A DNA stretch of 64,000 nucleotides from WHSP01 sp040905505 (GCA_040905505.1 JBBDRL010000089.1:1-64000); one strand, 5' to 3'. Numbered from the stretch's first letter, positions 44,689 through 53,186 are shown. Numbers and translations are program-made. Notes: generated from the letters alone by a model not told the origin.

Positions 44689-45768
44689 TCAGTGCGCCAT
44701 CGGCGCCCCGCTACCTTCGAAGATCGAGGTGACCTGCGGGCCCGTCACTTCGAGCGTCCCCAACGCACCCTTCTGTGCCCGGAAGATGGCGTGGTCCACC
44801 ATGTGGAACTGCCCCGGCACGTCCACCCGGAACTCCGTGATCGTGGCGCCACCAGCGGGCACGTTCGTGGTCTGAACGTTGTGGTTCAGCCGGCTGCCGC
44901 CCTCGACGTAGACGTTGTCGAACACCTCACCGATCACGTGGAAACTGCTCGAGAGGTTCGGGCCGCCGTTGCCGACGTAGAGCCGCACCGTCTCACCGAC
45001 TTCCGCCTCCAGCATGTTCTCGCCCGACATGGCTCCGACCCGACCATTGAACACGACGTACTCCGGAGCCTCGGCCGACGCCTTCGCGAAGTCGAAGGCC
45101 TGGAATCCCTTCTCACCGAACCCGCCCTTGGTGTAGAAGTCACCCTGCATCACGTAGTACTCCCTGTCCACCGCCGGCAGTGGGTTGTCCGCATCCTCTA
45201 CCAGGATCAGCCCGTACATTCCGTTGGCGATGTGCGTCCCCACCATCCCCGGCATCGCGCAGTGATAGACGTAGAGTCCCGGGTTCAGCGCGGCGAATTC
45301 GAACGAGGCGCCCTCACCAGGCATCACGATCGTCGCCGCCGCACCCCCGCCAGGACCCGTGACCGCGTGAAGGTCGATGTTGTGCGGAACCTTGCTGTCC
45401 GCCGCGTTCGTCAGGTTGAACACGACCCGGTCACCCTCGCGGACCCGGATGAAGCTCCCCGGAACCGTCCCACCGAATGTCCAGAATTCATAGGTCGTCC
45501 CGTCAGCGATCTCCATCTCCTTCTCGATCACGTCCAGATCGACCGTCACCGTCGTCGCATAGTCACGATTCAGCGGAGCCGGTACCATCGGAGGCGCCGT
45601 TAGCTCGGCGACCATCGAGCCGCGCGTCTCCGGAGCCGTCCGAACCGGGATCATCCTCTCGTCGGCGTCGTTCGACCCGCCCAGAATCGAGAACCCCGTC
45701 ACCAGGACCGCGGTCGCGCCGACCGCCCCTACCAGCACCGATTTCTGGAACTTCGCAGTCATGCCCAT
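44689..45768 (-). CDS. nirK: Copper-containing nitrite reductase NirK
   Basis: This 359-residue periplasmic enzyme reduces nitrite to NO. An N-terminal membrane or signal segment (about 10-30) is followed by two cupredoxin domains. Type 1 copper ligands H129, C170, H179 and M184 and type 2 ligands H134 and H169 lie in PHNIDLHAVTGPGG and HCAMPGMVGTHIANGM. Catalytic D132 is present, as are the second-domain His residues (SSFHVIGEVFD, VDHAIFRAQKGALG). AGGAG precedes the ATG. It is monocistronic, bounded by a strong terminator. No nitrate or N2O reductase genes are in view, but a candidate NO reductase lies 13 kb away. Confidence 0.96.
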   Translation of the reverse strand: MGMTAKFQKSVLVGAVGATAVLVTGFSILGGSNDADERMIPVRTAPETRGSMVAELTAPPMVPAPLNRDYATTVTVDLDVIEKEMEIADGTTYEFWTFGGTVPGSFIRVREGDRVVFNLTNAADSKVPHNIDLHAVTGPGGGAAATIVMPGEGASFEFAALNPGLYVYHCAMPGMVGTHIANGMYGLILVEDADNPLPAVDREYYVMQGDFYTKGGFGEKGFQAFDFAKASAEAPEYVVFNGRVGAMSGENMLEAEVGETVRLYVGNGGPNLSSSFHVIGEVFDNVYVEGGSRLNHNVQTTNVPAGGATITEFRVDVPGQFHMVDHAIFRAQKGALGTLEVTGPQVTSIFEGSGAPMAH

Positions 45769-46056
45769 GATCGTTTCTCCTGTATCAAGTCAAAGGAGGC
45801 CATTCCGCCCTCCCGGGTCCCGCATTGTTCACAGGTATATGATAAACCGTCTCGAACACGGGCACAGTCAGGAGATCATGGATTGTTGCGTAGGGGGTTA
45901 GCCCCGGGGGTCTGGTGGTTTTCCCTACAGGGCGTGATGGGGCGCAGGGCGCGGGCGCCGAGGTGTGCGCGACGCTCGAGGCGATGGTGGCGACCCCGAC
46001 CCCGGCGGCGTAGCTTCACGGCCTTCGATCAGCCCGGGGGGAGAGACAGAGGGCAA

Positions 46057-47031
46057 ATGAGTCGAGCGAACGTCCTGCGATTTCTACTGCTCGCGACCAT
46101 CTGGGGCGCGAGCTTTCTGTTCATCGAGGTGTCGCTGCGCGGGTTGAATCCGATGCAGGTGGTCGTGGGCCGCGTGGTCACGGGTGCGGCCGTTCTGCTG
46201 GTGCTCGTCGCCGTAGGTCGCCAGTCACTACCGCGCGGGTGGGCGATATGGGGGCACCTCACCTTGTTGGCGATGACCGCCAACATCATCCCCTTCTTCC
46301 TGTTCGCGTGGGCGCAGGAGCGGGTGACGTCGGGGCTGGCGGGTGTGTTGAACGGATCGACCCCGTTATTCACCCTGGCGATCGCGGTGGCGGCATTGCC
46401 GGAGGAGCGGGCGTCCGCGGGGCGGTTGGGCGGATTGCTCCTGGGGTTTCTCGGGGTCGTGATCGTGGTGGGTCCCTGGGACCAGAACCCGCTGACGAGC
46501 TCGGTGCCGGGGCAGCTCGCGTGCCTCGGGGCGTCGCTCTGCTACGGCATCTCGTTCGTTTACACACGCCGGGTGCTGACGGGTCGGGGTTTCCGTCCGC
46601 TCGCGCTGTCGGCCGGGCAGCTCGGGGCAGCCGGTGCGATCATGCTGGTGATCGCTCCCTGGATCGCTCGCGGCCCGGTGACGTTGAGCGCCCCCGTGCT
46701 GGGCAGCATCGTGACGCTGGGGGCTCTGGGTACTGGCCTGGCCTATCCGCTCTATTATCGACTGATCGTGGAGGCCGGCGCCACCACGGCCTCGCTGGTG
46801 ACGTATCTGACCCCCATCATGGCTGTGTTGCTGGGCGCCGTGGTCCTGGGCGAGCCGGTGACCTGGAACCTGTTCGCGGGCGCGGCGGTGGTGATCCTGG
46901 GCGTGGCGACGGCGGAGGGCCGGCTGGGTCGCCTCGTCAGGGCACCGATGCGGCCAACGGTCGACGCGCCGATGCACCAGCTTCCGCCCGACTCGGGTCG
47001 TGACGGGAGCGGCCCTCAGGAACGTGGGTGA
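46057..47031 (+). CDS. EamA/DMT family transporter
   Basis: The 324-residue membrane protein has ten hydrophobic segments arranged as two EamA repeats (LLLATIWGASFLFIEVSLRG in the first, YPLYYRLIVEAGATTASLVTYLTPIMAVLLGAVVLGEPV in the second). Such proteins export metabolites. ATG 46057 follows GAGGGC. Its last 16 bp overlap the 3' end of the convergent ClC gene. Confidence 0.9.
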   Translation: MSRANVLRFLLLATIWGASFLFIEVSLRGLNPMQVVVGRVVTGAAVLLVLVAVGRQSLPRGWAIWGHLTLLAMTANIIPFFLFAWAQERVTSGLAGVLNGSTPLFTLAIAVAALPEERASAGRLGGLLLGFLGVVIVVGPWDQNPLTSSVPGQLACLGASLCYGISFVYTRRVLTGRGFRPLALSAGQLGAAGAIMLVIAPWIARGPVTLSAPVLGSIVTLGALGTGLAYPLYYRLIVEAGATTASLVTYLTPIMAVLLGAVVLGEPVTWNLFAGAAVVILGVATAEGRLGRLVRAPMRPTVDAPMHQLPPDSGRDGSGPQERG

Positions 47032-48311
47032 TGTCGGCGGGCCCGTTGCGTTCGAATCAGCGTGACGGGGGTGGTCAGCAGAAAGCTCACGAGGCTGGCG
47101 GCGCCGATGACCGGGACCATGGAAGTCCCGGAGAGGGTGGTGAGGATGACGGTCGTGCTGACAGGCGTCCGGGTGACGGCCACATTGAGGGCAGCCATCA
47201 AGCAGAGCGTGCTCGTGGCCGTCGGTATGAGGCCAGCGGAAGCGGTCGAGAGGGCCATCCCCACTGCCGCACCGATGAAGAACAGCGGGAAGATGAACCC
47301 ACCGCGGAAGCCAGAGTGAAGGGTGATGGCGATCGCGAGGGCCTTGCCGGCGGCGAGGAGAAGGAGGATCCAGATCGCGAATGGGCCGAAGCGATCGGCG
47401 ATCTCGGCGCCGCCCAGGAGGAGCGAGCGGGTCTCGAACTCGCCCCAGAAGAGGAGCGACGTCGGGAGATCGGCCGGGAAAGCGGTCGCCAGCAGTCCCA
47501 GGCCGGCGCCGCCAGCGGTCGCCAGGAGCACGGTATGGCGACGGAACCGCTCCAGGACATGCCCGATACCGTGGAAGGTGCCGATGAAGAGCATTCCCAG
47601 GGCGGCCCCAACGGCTCCGAGTGCGGCACCGACAGGTACGGTCCAGAGGGAAGCCTCGGGCAGGACATCGAAAGGATAGAGGACGGGGGGCATCGGTACG
47701 AGCAGGCGAAACACTTCGTAGCCGAGGAACGCCGCGACCAGTGCGGGAATCAGGGCCTCGTAGTATTCCATCCCTCTCCGATGCGGGATCTCGAGCGCGA
47801 AGAGGGCACCACCGAGCGGCGCGCCGAAGAATGCGCCGAGAGCAGCGGCCATCCCGCAGAACGTGAGCGTGCGTACCAGGTGACCATAGAGCCTGAGGCG
47901 ATCACCGAGCCAGCTACCCAGGCTGCCGATGATCTGAACGAGCGGTGCCTCCGGTCCGGCGCTGCCGCCGAAGGATATGGACAGTAGCGAAGTGACCACC
48001 ATGGACGGGGTCTGCCGCACGTCGATCCGCCCGCGCCGCATGTGAATGTTGTCCACGACCGCCGCGATCTCGCCTGGAATGCCGATGTATTTCAGGGAGA
48101 GTCCGACCAGCAGGCCGCCCAGAGCGGTCACGACCCACACCGGTCCGATTCGGGCGGCGACGACCTCCCAGACGAGGAAGAGCCCTCCCTGCAGCAGGTG
48201 GTAGTACCCCGCCGCCAGAAGTCCTCCCACCAGCCCGATGAGGGCCGACAGCACGATGAGCCAGCGGAAGGAAACGTCGCGAAGCCGGCCGCCCGCTTCG
48301 ATCCTCCTCAT
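47016..48311 (-). CDS. ClC family chloride channel/transporter
   Basis: The 431-residue protein has about ten or more hydrophobic segments. ClC signatures are IGIPGEI, GGSAGPEAPLVQIIGSLGSWL, GAPLGGALFALEIPHRRG and GFRGGFIFPLFFIG. The gating-glutamate segment (GxEGP in CLC-ec1) reads GSAGPEAP, as in the divergent prokaryotic ClC group, so exchange versus channel activity cannot be told. No CBS domains. DUF488 is encoded upstream on the same strand, 28 bp away. Confidence 0.88.
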   Translation of the reverse strand: MRRIEAGGRLRDVSFRWLIVLSALIGLVGGLLAAGYYHLLQGGLFLVWEVVAARIGPVWVVTALGGLLVGLSLKYIGIPGEIAAVVDNIHMRRGRIDVRQTPSMVVTSLLSISFGGSAGPEAPLVQIIGSLGSWLGDRLRLYGHLVRTLTFCGMAAALGAFFGAPLGGALFALEIPHRRGMEYYEALIPALVAAFLGYEVFRLLVPMPPVLYPFDVLPEASLWTVPVGAALGAVGAALGMLFIGTFHGIGHVLERFRRHTVLLATAGGAGLGLLATAFPADLPTSLLFWGEFETRSLLLGGAEIADRFGPFAIWILLLLAAGKALAIAITLHSGFRGGFIFPLFFIGAAVGMALSTASAGLIPTATSTLCLMAALNVAVTRTPVSTTVILTTLSGTSMVPVIGAASLVSFLLTTPVTLIRTQRARRHHPRS

Positions 48312-48339
48312 CGGCCGGCACCCTCCTGATCTGGCCGCA

Positions 48340-48876
48340 TCACTCGGCTTCGCCGTAGAGGAGTCGGCCGTCTACCACCCTGGCCGGGGAAGTATACGGA
48401 TGTTCCCGCGGCGCGCCCCCGTTCATGATGTGCAGGACGCGAACGCCTCGCGCCTTCAGGGCGTCGGCGATCATGGAACGATGACAGCGCCACCAGACTG
48501 CTTCGGAACAGGTGATCGCAGTACGTTCGCCAGCGGCGAGCTGCATGAGCCGCTCGAGCGCCGAGGCGAATTCCGGTGTGTCCATGTAGTCGGCGTAGCC
48601 GCGAAAGGCGGTATGCCGCCAGATGGTATGTGGGGAGTCCGGCTTCGGGGTGCGCCGCCCACCGAGCTCGTCGAACCCGTGGTAAGTGACGCCGGCAGAC
48701 GAGAGGGCTTCGGCCAGGGGAGCGGGATTGAAGTGTGGATGCGCGCGGGAGCCCGGATAGCGGCGGACGTCGGCCAGCGCAGTGATCCGCTCCGCTTGCA
48801 GTAGCCCGACGAACTCGTCGATCGAGCGCGACGAGTGTCCGATCGTCCAGATGGCGGTTCCTCCGCTGTCCTGCAC
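48340..48876 (-). CDS. DUF488 family protein
   Basis: The 178-residue soluble protein has IWTIGHSSRSIDEFVGLL, LADVRRYPGSR, and CSEAVWWRCHRSMIADAL with the paired cysteines of the family. DUF488 proteins are of uncertain, possibly nucleic acid or stress-related function. GTG start behind AGAAGGGGG. Confidence 0.88.
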   Translation of the reverse strand: MQDSGGTAIWTIGHSSRSIDEFVGLLQAERITALADVRRYPGSRAHPHFNPAPLAEALSSAGVTYHGFDELGGRRTPKPDSPHTIWRHTAFRGYADYMDTPEFASALERLMQLAAGERTAITCSEAVWWRCHRSMIADALKARGVRVLHIMNGGAPREHPYTSPARVVDGRLLYGEAE

Positions 48877-48993
48877 CTGACCCCCTTCTCACCGTGCGGC
48901 ACGCCTCCGATCGAACGAATCGAACGGCGGGGGCGGTGGACTGCAAGGAGCCGACCGCCTGCCGCAGCGGCCAACGGGGCCGGAGAGCCCGCG

Positions 48994-49461
48994 CTACGTA
49001 ACCGGTTCCAGAGGTCGGGTCTCGGGAAGGACGCGGCGCCTATGCGCCCCCGTCTTCGGGGCCGGCGCCGGCTCGAGCGTCCGCCAGAGATTGTAGATGA
49101 AGAAGGCGGCTCCGACGGCGCTGATCGCAGCCCCGGAGCGGACCATGATCACGCCCGCCGTCCCCCACATCACCCGTGCGACCCACCCCCCGACCAGGAG
49201 CGCGAGACCGCTGTTCGCGATCCAGAGGTGGGCTCTGGCCATCCGCCGGCTGTGGAGGGGGTTTCCCGTAAAGCGCGGGATGACATGGTAGGCCACGCCG
49301 AAGATCATCATGCTGACGAACCCCAGCAGGTTGGCGTGGACGTGAGCCGGCCGGTACACGATCGCCTCGTTCGGCCAGAAGGCCATCGAAACGCCGATCA
49401 ACACACCGGTCCCGAGCCACACCAGGCTTGCCCGGATGAAACGTCGGACGAAAATCTCCAT
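48994..49461 (-). CDS. Small heme-copper-subunit-I-like membrane protein
   Basis: The 155-residue protein has four hydrophobic segments and a block HVHANLLGFVSMMIFGVAYHVIP that resembles the histidine-bearing helices of cbb3/NOR-type heme-copper subunit I and of NnrS-like proteins. Too short to be an oxidase, it may bind heme or copper. Its position at the start of the nitrogen-oxide region agrees with a NO-linked role, which is inferred. Confidence 0.65.
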   Translation of the reverse strand: MEIFVRRFIRASLVWLGTGVLIGVSMAFWPNEAIVYRPAHVHANLLGFVSMMIFGVAYHVIPRFTGNPLHSRRMARAHLWIANSGLALLVGGWVARVMWGTAGVIMVRSGAAISAVGAAFFIYNLWRTLEPAPAPKTGAHRRRVLPETRPLEPVT

Positions 49462-49509
49462 ATCTCCCCTGCTATCGCGGTTGCCACCCTATGGGTTCCG
49501 GGCACGCTC

Positions 49510-49902
49510 TCAAGCGGCGTGGTGCGGTACGGCCATTCGCTCCGGCTCCTCCACGCTCGCCGGCAGGGCGACGCCGGTGAAGCTTTCGACGGCAGCGGCG
49601 TGTGTCACCTTCACGCCCCGACGCTCGACCGTCTGCTTCACGTCGGTCGCGCGGGCGAGTGTGATCAGAAACGCCGTGAGCATCTGAGGCGCGCGCGAGG
49701 CCGAACCCCGCACCCAGCTTCCGCCACTCTGCGGCATGGCCGCCAATACGATCTCCCCCGCTTCCATGTGCAGCCGCAGATAACCGGGCTCCGACTCCAC
49801 CGTGAAGGCGGCGGAGGGGGTTCCCGCGAGGGCGAAGAAGCAGCGAGCGCGGTCGATCACTTTCTGTGGTTGTAGCTCCGTCCAGATCTCGTGGATGGTC
49901 AT
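49510..49902 (-). CDS. Hypothetical protein in NO-associated region
   Basis: The 130-residue soluble protein (MTIHEIWTELQPQKVIDRA) starts behind AAGGAGGAG. I see an N-terminal helix, a beta-rich middle (YLRLHMEAGEIVLAAMPQ) and the helix MLTAFLITLARATDV. No family recognised. Its promoter side contains a perfect CRP/FNR-type palindrome shared with the divergent DUF542 gene. Confidence 0.6.
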   Translation of the reverse strand: MTIHEIWTELQPQKVIDRARCFFALAGTPSAAFTVESEPGYLRLHMEAGEIVLAAMPQSGGSWVRGSASRAPQMLTAFLITLARATDVKQTVERRGVKVTHAAAVESFTGVALPASVEEPERMAVPHHAA

Positions 49903-49998
49903 GTCTCCTCCTTCGGCTCGGGTTCGAGCGATCAGCGCGCCGGGAAAGCCGGCCCTCGACGACGCAGAACCAAGATGCCTAATCGTGCGGCCGCGCTC

Positions 49999-50014
49999 TG
50001 TGATGGATGTCACA
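49999..50014. promoter_or_regulatory. CRP/FNR-family binding palindrome 1
   Basis: TGTGATGGATGTCACA is an exact TGTGA-N6-TCACA site, midway between two divergent starts (49902 minus, 50143 plus). This is the consensus of CRP-type regulators; NO-responsive and low-oxygen members of the family bind related sites. Confidence 0.8.
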
Positions 50015-50068
50015 GCCGGATGCAGGCGGGGCGGTTATCGTCGAGGAGACGGATTCAGGAGGGGATCA

Positions 50069-50117
50069 GGATTCGGGATTCGGGATTCAGGATTCAGGAT
50101 TCAGGATTCAGGATTCA
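50069..50117 (+). repeat. Heptanucleotide tandem repeat, seven units
   Basis: Seven consecutive GGATTCR units (two with G, five with A in the last position) end 25 bp before the DUF542 start codon. They lie between the CRP-type site and the ribosome binding site, where slippage in unit number could change expression. Confidence 0.9.
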
Positions 50118-50142
50118 CGGACGTGAACCAAGGGAGACTGCG

Positions 50143-50352
50143 ATGAGTTCGATACAAACGGGGTTCGATCCGGGCGTTTCGGTCAATCAGGTGATCCGCG
50201 AACATCCGGGGACGGTGGAGGTTTTCAACCGATTCGGCATCGATTCGTGCTGCGGGGGGGCGGCGGGAATGCGAGACGCGGCGCTGCGGGACGGGGCGGA
50301 CCCGGAAGCGTTGCTCGCGGCCGTCCGGTCGGCGATCGAGGCCGCGTCGTGA
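50143..50352 (+). CDS. DUF542 (ScdA/RIC N-terminal) domain protein
   Basis: The 69-residue protein consists only of the DUF542 domain: VNQVIREHPGTVEVFNRFGIDSCCGGA with the CC pair. In ScdA, YtfE and RIC this domain precedes a di-iron hemerythrin that repairs iron-sulfur clusters after NO damage. Here it stands alone. AGGGAG precedes the ATG. Its stop overlaps the cupin start (GTGA). Confidence 0.85.
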   Translation: MSSIQTGFDPGVSVNQVIREHPGTVEVFNRFGIDSCCGGAAGMRDAALRDGADPEALLAAVRSAIEAAS

Positions 50353-50663
50353 TCGTCCTCTCGAACGGGGGGCCGCCGGCCCGCCCCGATCGCCCTGCGA
50401 CGGAGCTGCTCCACGACGATCCGAACGCTCGGGTCGTATGCTTCCGGGTCGAACCGGGTCAGGCCGTCGCTCCGCATACGAGCGACTCGACGGTGCTGAT
50501 CCAGGTGATCGAGGGCGCTGGAGTCTTTCATGGAGAAGGGAGCAGCGCGGAACTGTCGGCGGGCGGCACGGCCGTCTATGCACCCGGAGAGGTGCATTCG
50601 ATGGAGCCGGCTGGGAACGGCACGTTGCGCTTCCTGGCGATCATCACGCCTCGGCCCGCCTGA
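50349..50663 (+). CDS. Cupin domain protein
   Basis: The 104-residue single cupin has VAPHTSDSTVLIQVIEGAGVFHGEG and YAPGEVHSMEPAGNG, i.e. both cupin motifs with His residues for metal. GTG start is coupled to the preceding DUF542 stop. Function unknown, but a second cupin occurs in the next NO-associated run (54140). Confidence 0.78.
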   Translation: MIVLSNGGPPARPDRPATELLHDDPNARVVCFRVEPGQAVAPHTSDSTVLIQVIEGAGVFHGEGSSAELSAGGTAVYAPGEVHSMEPAGNGTLRFLAIITPRPA

Positions 50664-50681
50664 ATCACAGATCGTGATCTG

Positions 50682-50697
50682 ACGCGCGGGAAACCGC
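50682..50697. terminator. GNRA-loop hairpin between convergent genes
   Basis: A perfect 6-bp stem GCGCGG/CCGCGC closes a GAAA loop between the cupin stop (50663) and the Rieske stop (50707). No T-tract follows, so its use as a bidirectional terminator is inferred from position. Confidence 0.45.
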
Positions 50698-50706
50698 GCC
50701 CTCGGA

Positions 50707-51018
50707 TCAGTCCGGAAGGGTGACGAAAACACCGCCGTCCGCGTCCACGCGGACGGGGAACGTGACGAGGGGCCGGGTGGCCGGGAGCGCCCGCACTCGA
50801 CCACTTCCCACCTCATACCGCGCGCCGTGCCACGGGCATTCGAGTATGCCGTCCTCGACTTCGCCCCCATCCAGCGGGAGATCCTCGTGCGTGCAGATGC
50901 CGTCCAGCGCATAGATCTCGCCCTCGACATCGCACAGGACGATCTCACGGCCGGCAACCGTGAATGCGCGCGCTTCTGTCGCCGAAACTGCTGACCTCCG
51001 CGTCACTCGGACCTCCAT
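50707..51018 (-). CDS. Rieske [2Fe-2S] ferredoxin
   Basis: The 103-residue soluble ferredoxin carries both Rieske cluster motifs, CTHEDLPL and CPWHGARYEV (two Cys, two His). This form acts as an electron carrier for oxygenases or in nitrite reductase-type small subunits. ATG 51018 has GAGG upstream. No oxygenase is nearby, so the partner is unknown. Confidence 0.9.
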   Translation of the reverse strand: MEVRVTRRSAVSATEARAFTVAGREIVLCDVEGEIYALDGICTHEDLPLDGGEVEDGILECPWHGARYEVGSGRVRALPATRPLVTFPVRVDADGGVFVTLPD

Positions 51019-51340
51019 CGGACCTCTTCGGTAACGGCGCATCAGGAAAATCGGCGGTGGTGATCACCGCCAGCATCACCTTCGACAATCCGGCTCGAGG
51101 GACGGCGCCGGGCCTGGCGTGTCGCGGCCGCCGCAGCCGCTGTGTGCGCGACGCGCCGGACGCCGAAACATCGTCGCACCCGGCGGCTCCGGGTTCAAGT
51201 ATCAGACCTTTGGGCCCGCCGGCCGCCCATTGGCGTCAGAACTGGCACGTCTGCGCTCGCCCCCAGTCATCCGAGCCGATTCGCCTCGACACGTGACATT
51301 CGTCACAGCAAGGCATCCCTCGGGGGGCGACTTTTCTTCC
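51019..51340. promoter_or_regulatory. 322-bp divergent regulatory region
   Basis: It separates the Rieske gene from the DUF59/membrane-protein run and contains a CRP/FNR-type palindrome at 51292-51307. No gene is credible inside it. Confidence 0.45.
51292..51307. promoter_or_regulatory. CRP/FNR-family binding palindrome 2
   Basis: CGTGACATTCGTCACA matches TGTGA-N6-TCACA in nine of ten specified positions and lies 33 bp before the start codon at 51341. It probably controls the rightward run starting there. Confidence 0.72.
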
Positions 51341-51475
51341 ATGAACATTCAGAATCGCCTGACCGAGGCACGAGTTCGGAGCGTACTGCAGGAGGTCCGC
51401 TATCCGGGACGCGACCGGGACTTCGTTTCGTTCGGCATGCTGCGAGGGGCCTGGCTGGCAAAGGTGGGGCGATGA
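51341..51475 (+). CDS. Short DUF59/MIP18-like N-terminal fragment protein
   Basis: The 44-residue peptide MNIQNRLTEARVRSVLQEVR... resembles only the first third of a DUF59 (MIP18) domain, RVRSVLQEVRYPGRDRDFVSFGML corresponding to the usual VxxALxxVxDPExxxDIVxLGL. Its stop overlaps the next start (ATGA), so it may serve as a coupled leader or be a relic. A full DUF59 protein is encoded two genes downstream. Confidence 0.55.
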   Translation: MNIQNRLTEARVRSVLQEVRYPGRDRDFVSFGMLRGAWLAKVGR

Positions 51476-52818
51476 TCACGCATGTCCGTCCGAACGCCCC
51501 AGCGAGCACCGGCGGGTCGAACACGTCGCCACCGCCGCCGTCCATGGCGCCTGCGTTCGCCGGCCCCGGGCTCGTCAGCAGGAGCGCGCCCCCGTTGCTG
51601 CTGCCCGCTGAGCACTTCGCGGCCGCTCTCGTCTTCCTACTCCTCGGTTCGGGCGGCCTCGTCTGGGTCGCGCCGGATCTCGCCAATGGCTCGTTCTCGG
51701 TGTCGCGCGTCGTGGCCGTCACGCACCTCTTCACGCTCGGTTGGATCACCACGACGATCATGGGCGCGCTCTACCAGTTCCTCCCGGTCGCGCTCCAGGT
51801 GCCGGTCCGCTCCGAGCGCGTCGCACTCGCGACGTTCGCCGTGTACGCTCCGGGCCTCACCCTCTTCGTCGGCGGGATGGCCGCCGGTCACCATCCGTCC
51901 GTCATGGCGGGCGCGGTGCTCTTCGGGAGCGGGCTGATCCTCTTCGTCGGGAATCTCGCGGCTACGCTTTGTCGCGCGCCCGACCGGAACCTCACGTGGT
52001 GGGCGCTAGTCGGGGCCGCCGCGTCGCTCCTGGTGACGGTGCTGCTCGGCGTCGCGCTCTCGGGCAATCTCGGCTGGGGGTACCTCGGCGCCCATCGCCT
52101 GCTCGCGCTCGGCGTGCACATCCACGTCGCCGTGGCGGGATGGGTGATGCTGGTGGTCGTCGGTGTCGCGCACCGCCTGCTGCCGATGTTCCTGCTCTCG
52201 CACGGCGCCCCCGAGTGGCCGGGCCGGGCGGCGGCGGGACTCATCGGCAGTGGGGTCCTGGCGCTCGTCACCCTCCATCACTTGCTCACGCCCCTCCTCC
52301 TCTGGCCCATCGCGCTTCTGATCGCCAGCGGATTCGTCGCCTTCCTGGCCCAGGCGGCCTTCTATTTCCGCCACCGGAAAAAGCCGGCCCTGGATCCGGG
52401 CATGAGGCTCGCCGCGGTCGCGCTCGGATTCATCGCCCTCGCACTCGTCCTCGCCCCCTTCTTCCTGACGTCGGGAGCCGCCGCACCGCGCGTCGCCACC
52501 GCGTACGTGACCGCACTCGTGCTCGGCGGGTTCTCCCTCTTCGTCGCCGGGCACTACTACAAGATCGTCCCCTTCCTCGTCTGGTTCCATCGCTTCGGGC
52601 CGCTGGTAGGGAAGCAGGCCGTGCCGAAGGTCGCGGACCTCTACGATCCGCGCATCGGAAACGCCGCGGTAGCGCTACTCGGGGTCGGCGCGCTCGGACT
52701 GGTGCTCGCCACGCTCACGGGGACCGTCGTCGCCGCCCGTCCCGCCGCAGCCCTCTTCGCAGCCGGTGCGGCTCTCGTTGCGATACAGATGCTTACGATC
52801 TCTCGAAGGAGGCCATGA
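51472..52818 (+). CDS. NnrS/heme-copper-like multispan membrane protein
   Basis: The 448-residue protein has about twelve membrane segments after a Pro/Ser-rich start. Two internal blocks have the same pattern of His, Gly and Leu-Pro: THLFTLGWITTTIMGALYQFLP and HIHVAVAGWVMLVVVGVAHRLLP, and a third His cluster is GHYYKIVPFLVWFH. This resembles NnrS and heme-copper subunit I helices but lacks a complete oxidase active site. It is probably a heme or copper protein of NO metabolism. It overlaps both neighbours by 4 bp. Confidence 0.7.
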   Translation: MITHVRPNAPASTGGSNTSPPPPSMAPAFAGPGLVSRSAPPLLLPAEHFAAALVFLLLGSGGLVWVAPDLANGSFSVSRVVAVTHLFTLGWITTTIMGALYQFLPVALQVPVRSERVALATFAVYAPGLTLFVGGMAAGHHPSVMAGAVLFGSGLILFVGNLAATLCRAPDRNLTWWALVGAAASLLVTVLLGVALSGNLGWGYLGAHRLLALGVHIHVAVAGWVMLVVVGVAHRLLPMFLLSHGAPEWPGRAAAGLIGSGVLALVTLHHLLTPLLLWPIALLIASGFVAFLAQAAFYFRHRKKPALDPGMRLAAVALGFIALALVLAPFFLTSGAAAPRVATAYVTALVLGGFSLFVAGHYYKIVPFLVWFHRFGPLVGKQAVPKVADLYDPRIGNAAVALLGVGALGLVLATLTGTVVAARPAAALFAAGAALVAIQMLTISRRRP

Positions 52819-53186
52819 TGATCCACGCCTCGGATGATTTTCTCGCCGCGGCCGCCGAACTCGACCAGCCTGAGTCTCCCGCCGCACCAGCGGATGCCGT
52901 GGCCACCATCGATGCGGCGCTGGTCTGGCGCGCCCTCTCGACCGTCATCGACCCGGAGATCGGACTCGATCTGGTCACGCTCGGGCTCATCTACGAAGTC
53001 GGCGCATGTGACGCCGCGGTCCGCGTGACCTTCAGCCTGACCACCCCCGGTTGCCCCATGGAAGAGATGATCACGGGGGGCATCATCCACGCCGTCTCGG
53101 CGGTGCCTGGCGTACAGGAGGTGATCCCCGACCTCGTCTGGGAGCCGCGGTGGCACCCGGGGATGATCGAGGAGGGGGCATGGTGA
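52815..53186 (+). CDS. DUF59/MIP18 iron-sulfur assembly-type protein
   Basis: The 123-residue protein has an acidic N-terminal extension and a DUF59 domain: ALVWRALSTVIDPEIGLDLVTLGLIYEV, TFSLTTPGCPMEEMI with the conserved Cys, and LVWEPRWHPGMI. The family helps insert iron-sulfur clusters (SufT, PaaD). With sufS in the same run it suggests cluster repair during NO stress. AAGGAGG precedes the overlapping ATG. Confidence 0.9.
   Translation: MMIHASDDFLAAAAELDQPESPAAPADAVATIDAALVWRALSTVIDPEIGLDLVTLGLIYEVGACDAAVRVTFSLTTPGCPMEEMITGGIIHAVSAVPGVQEVIPDLVWEPRWHPGMIEEGAW

Noticed and set aside
45769..45882. FNR/CRP site upstream of nirK
   Set aside because: TTCACA and TGATAA half-sites are present but in the wrong relative orientation; no site comparable with the three found further right.
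48835..49875. Rightward 346-codon ORF opposite three minus-strand genes
   Set aside because: It is a shadow of DUF488, the small membrane protein and the 130-residue protein, each with a ribosome site and plausible composition on the minus strand.
50051..50117. Heptamer repeats as a CRISPR array
   Set aside because: Units are 7 bp, contiguous and without spacers.
53051..53179. N-terminal extension of the DUF1858-DUF2249 gene
   Set aside because: The domain starts right at ATG 53180 behind GGAGGGGG; the upstream part overlaps the DUF59 gene and looks like shadow sequence.
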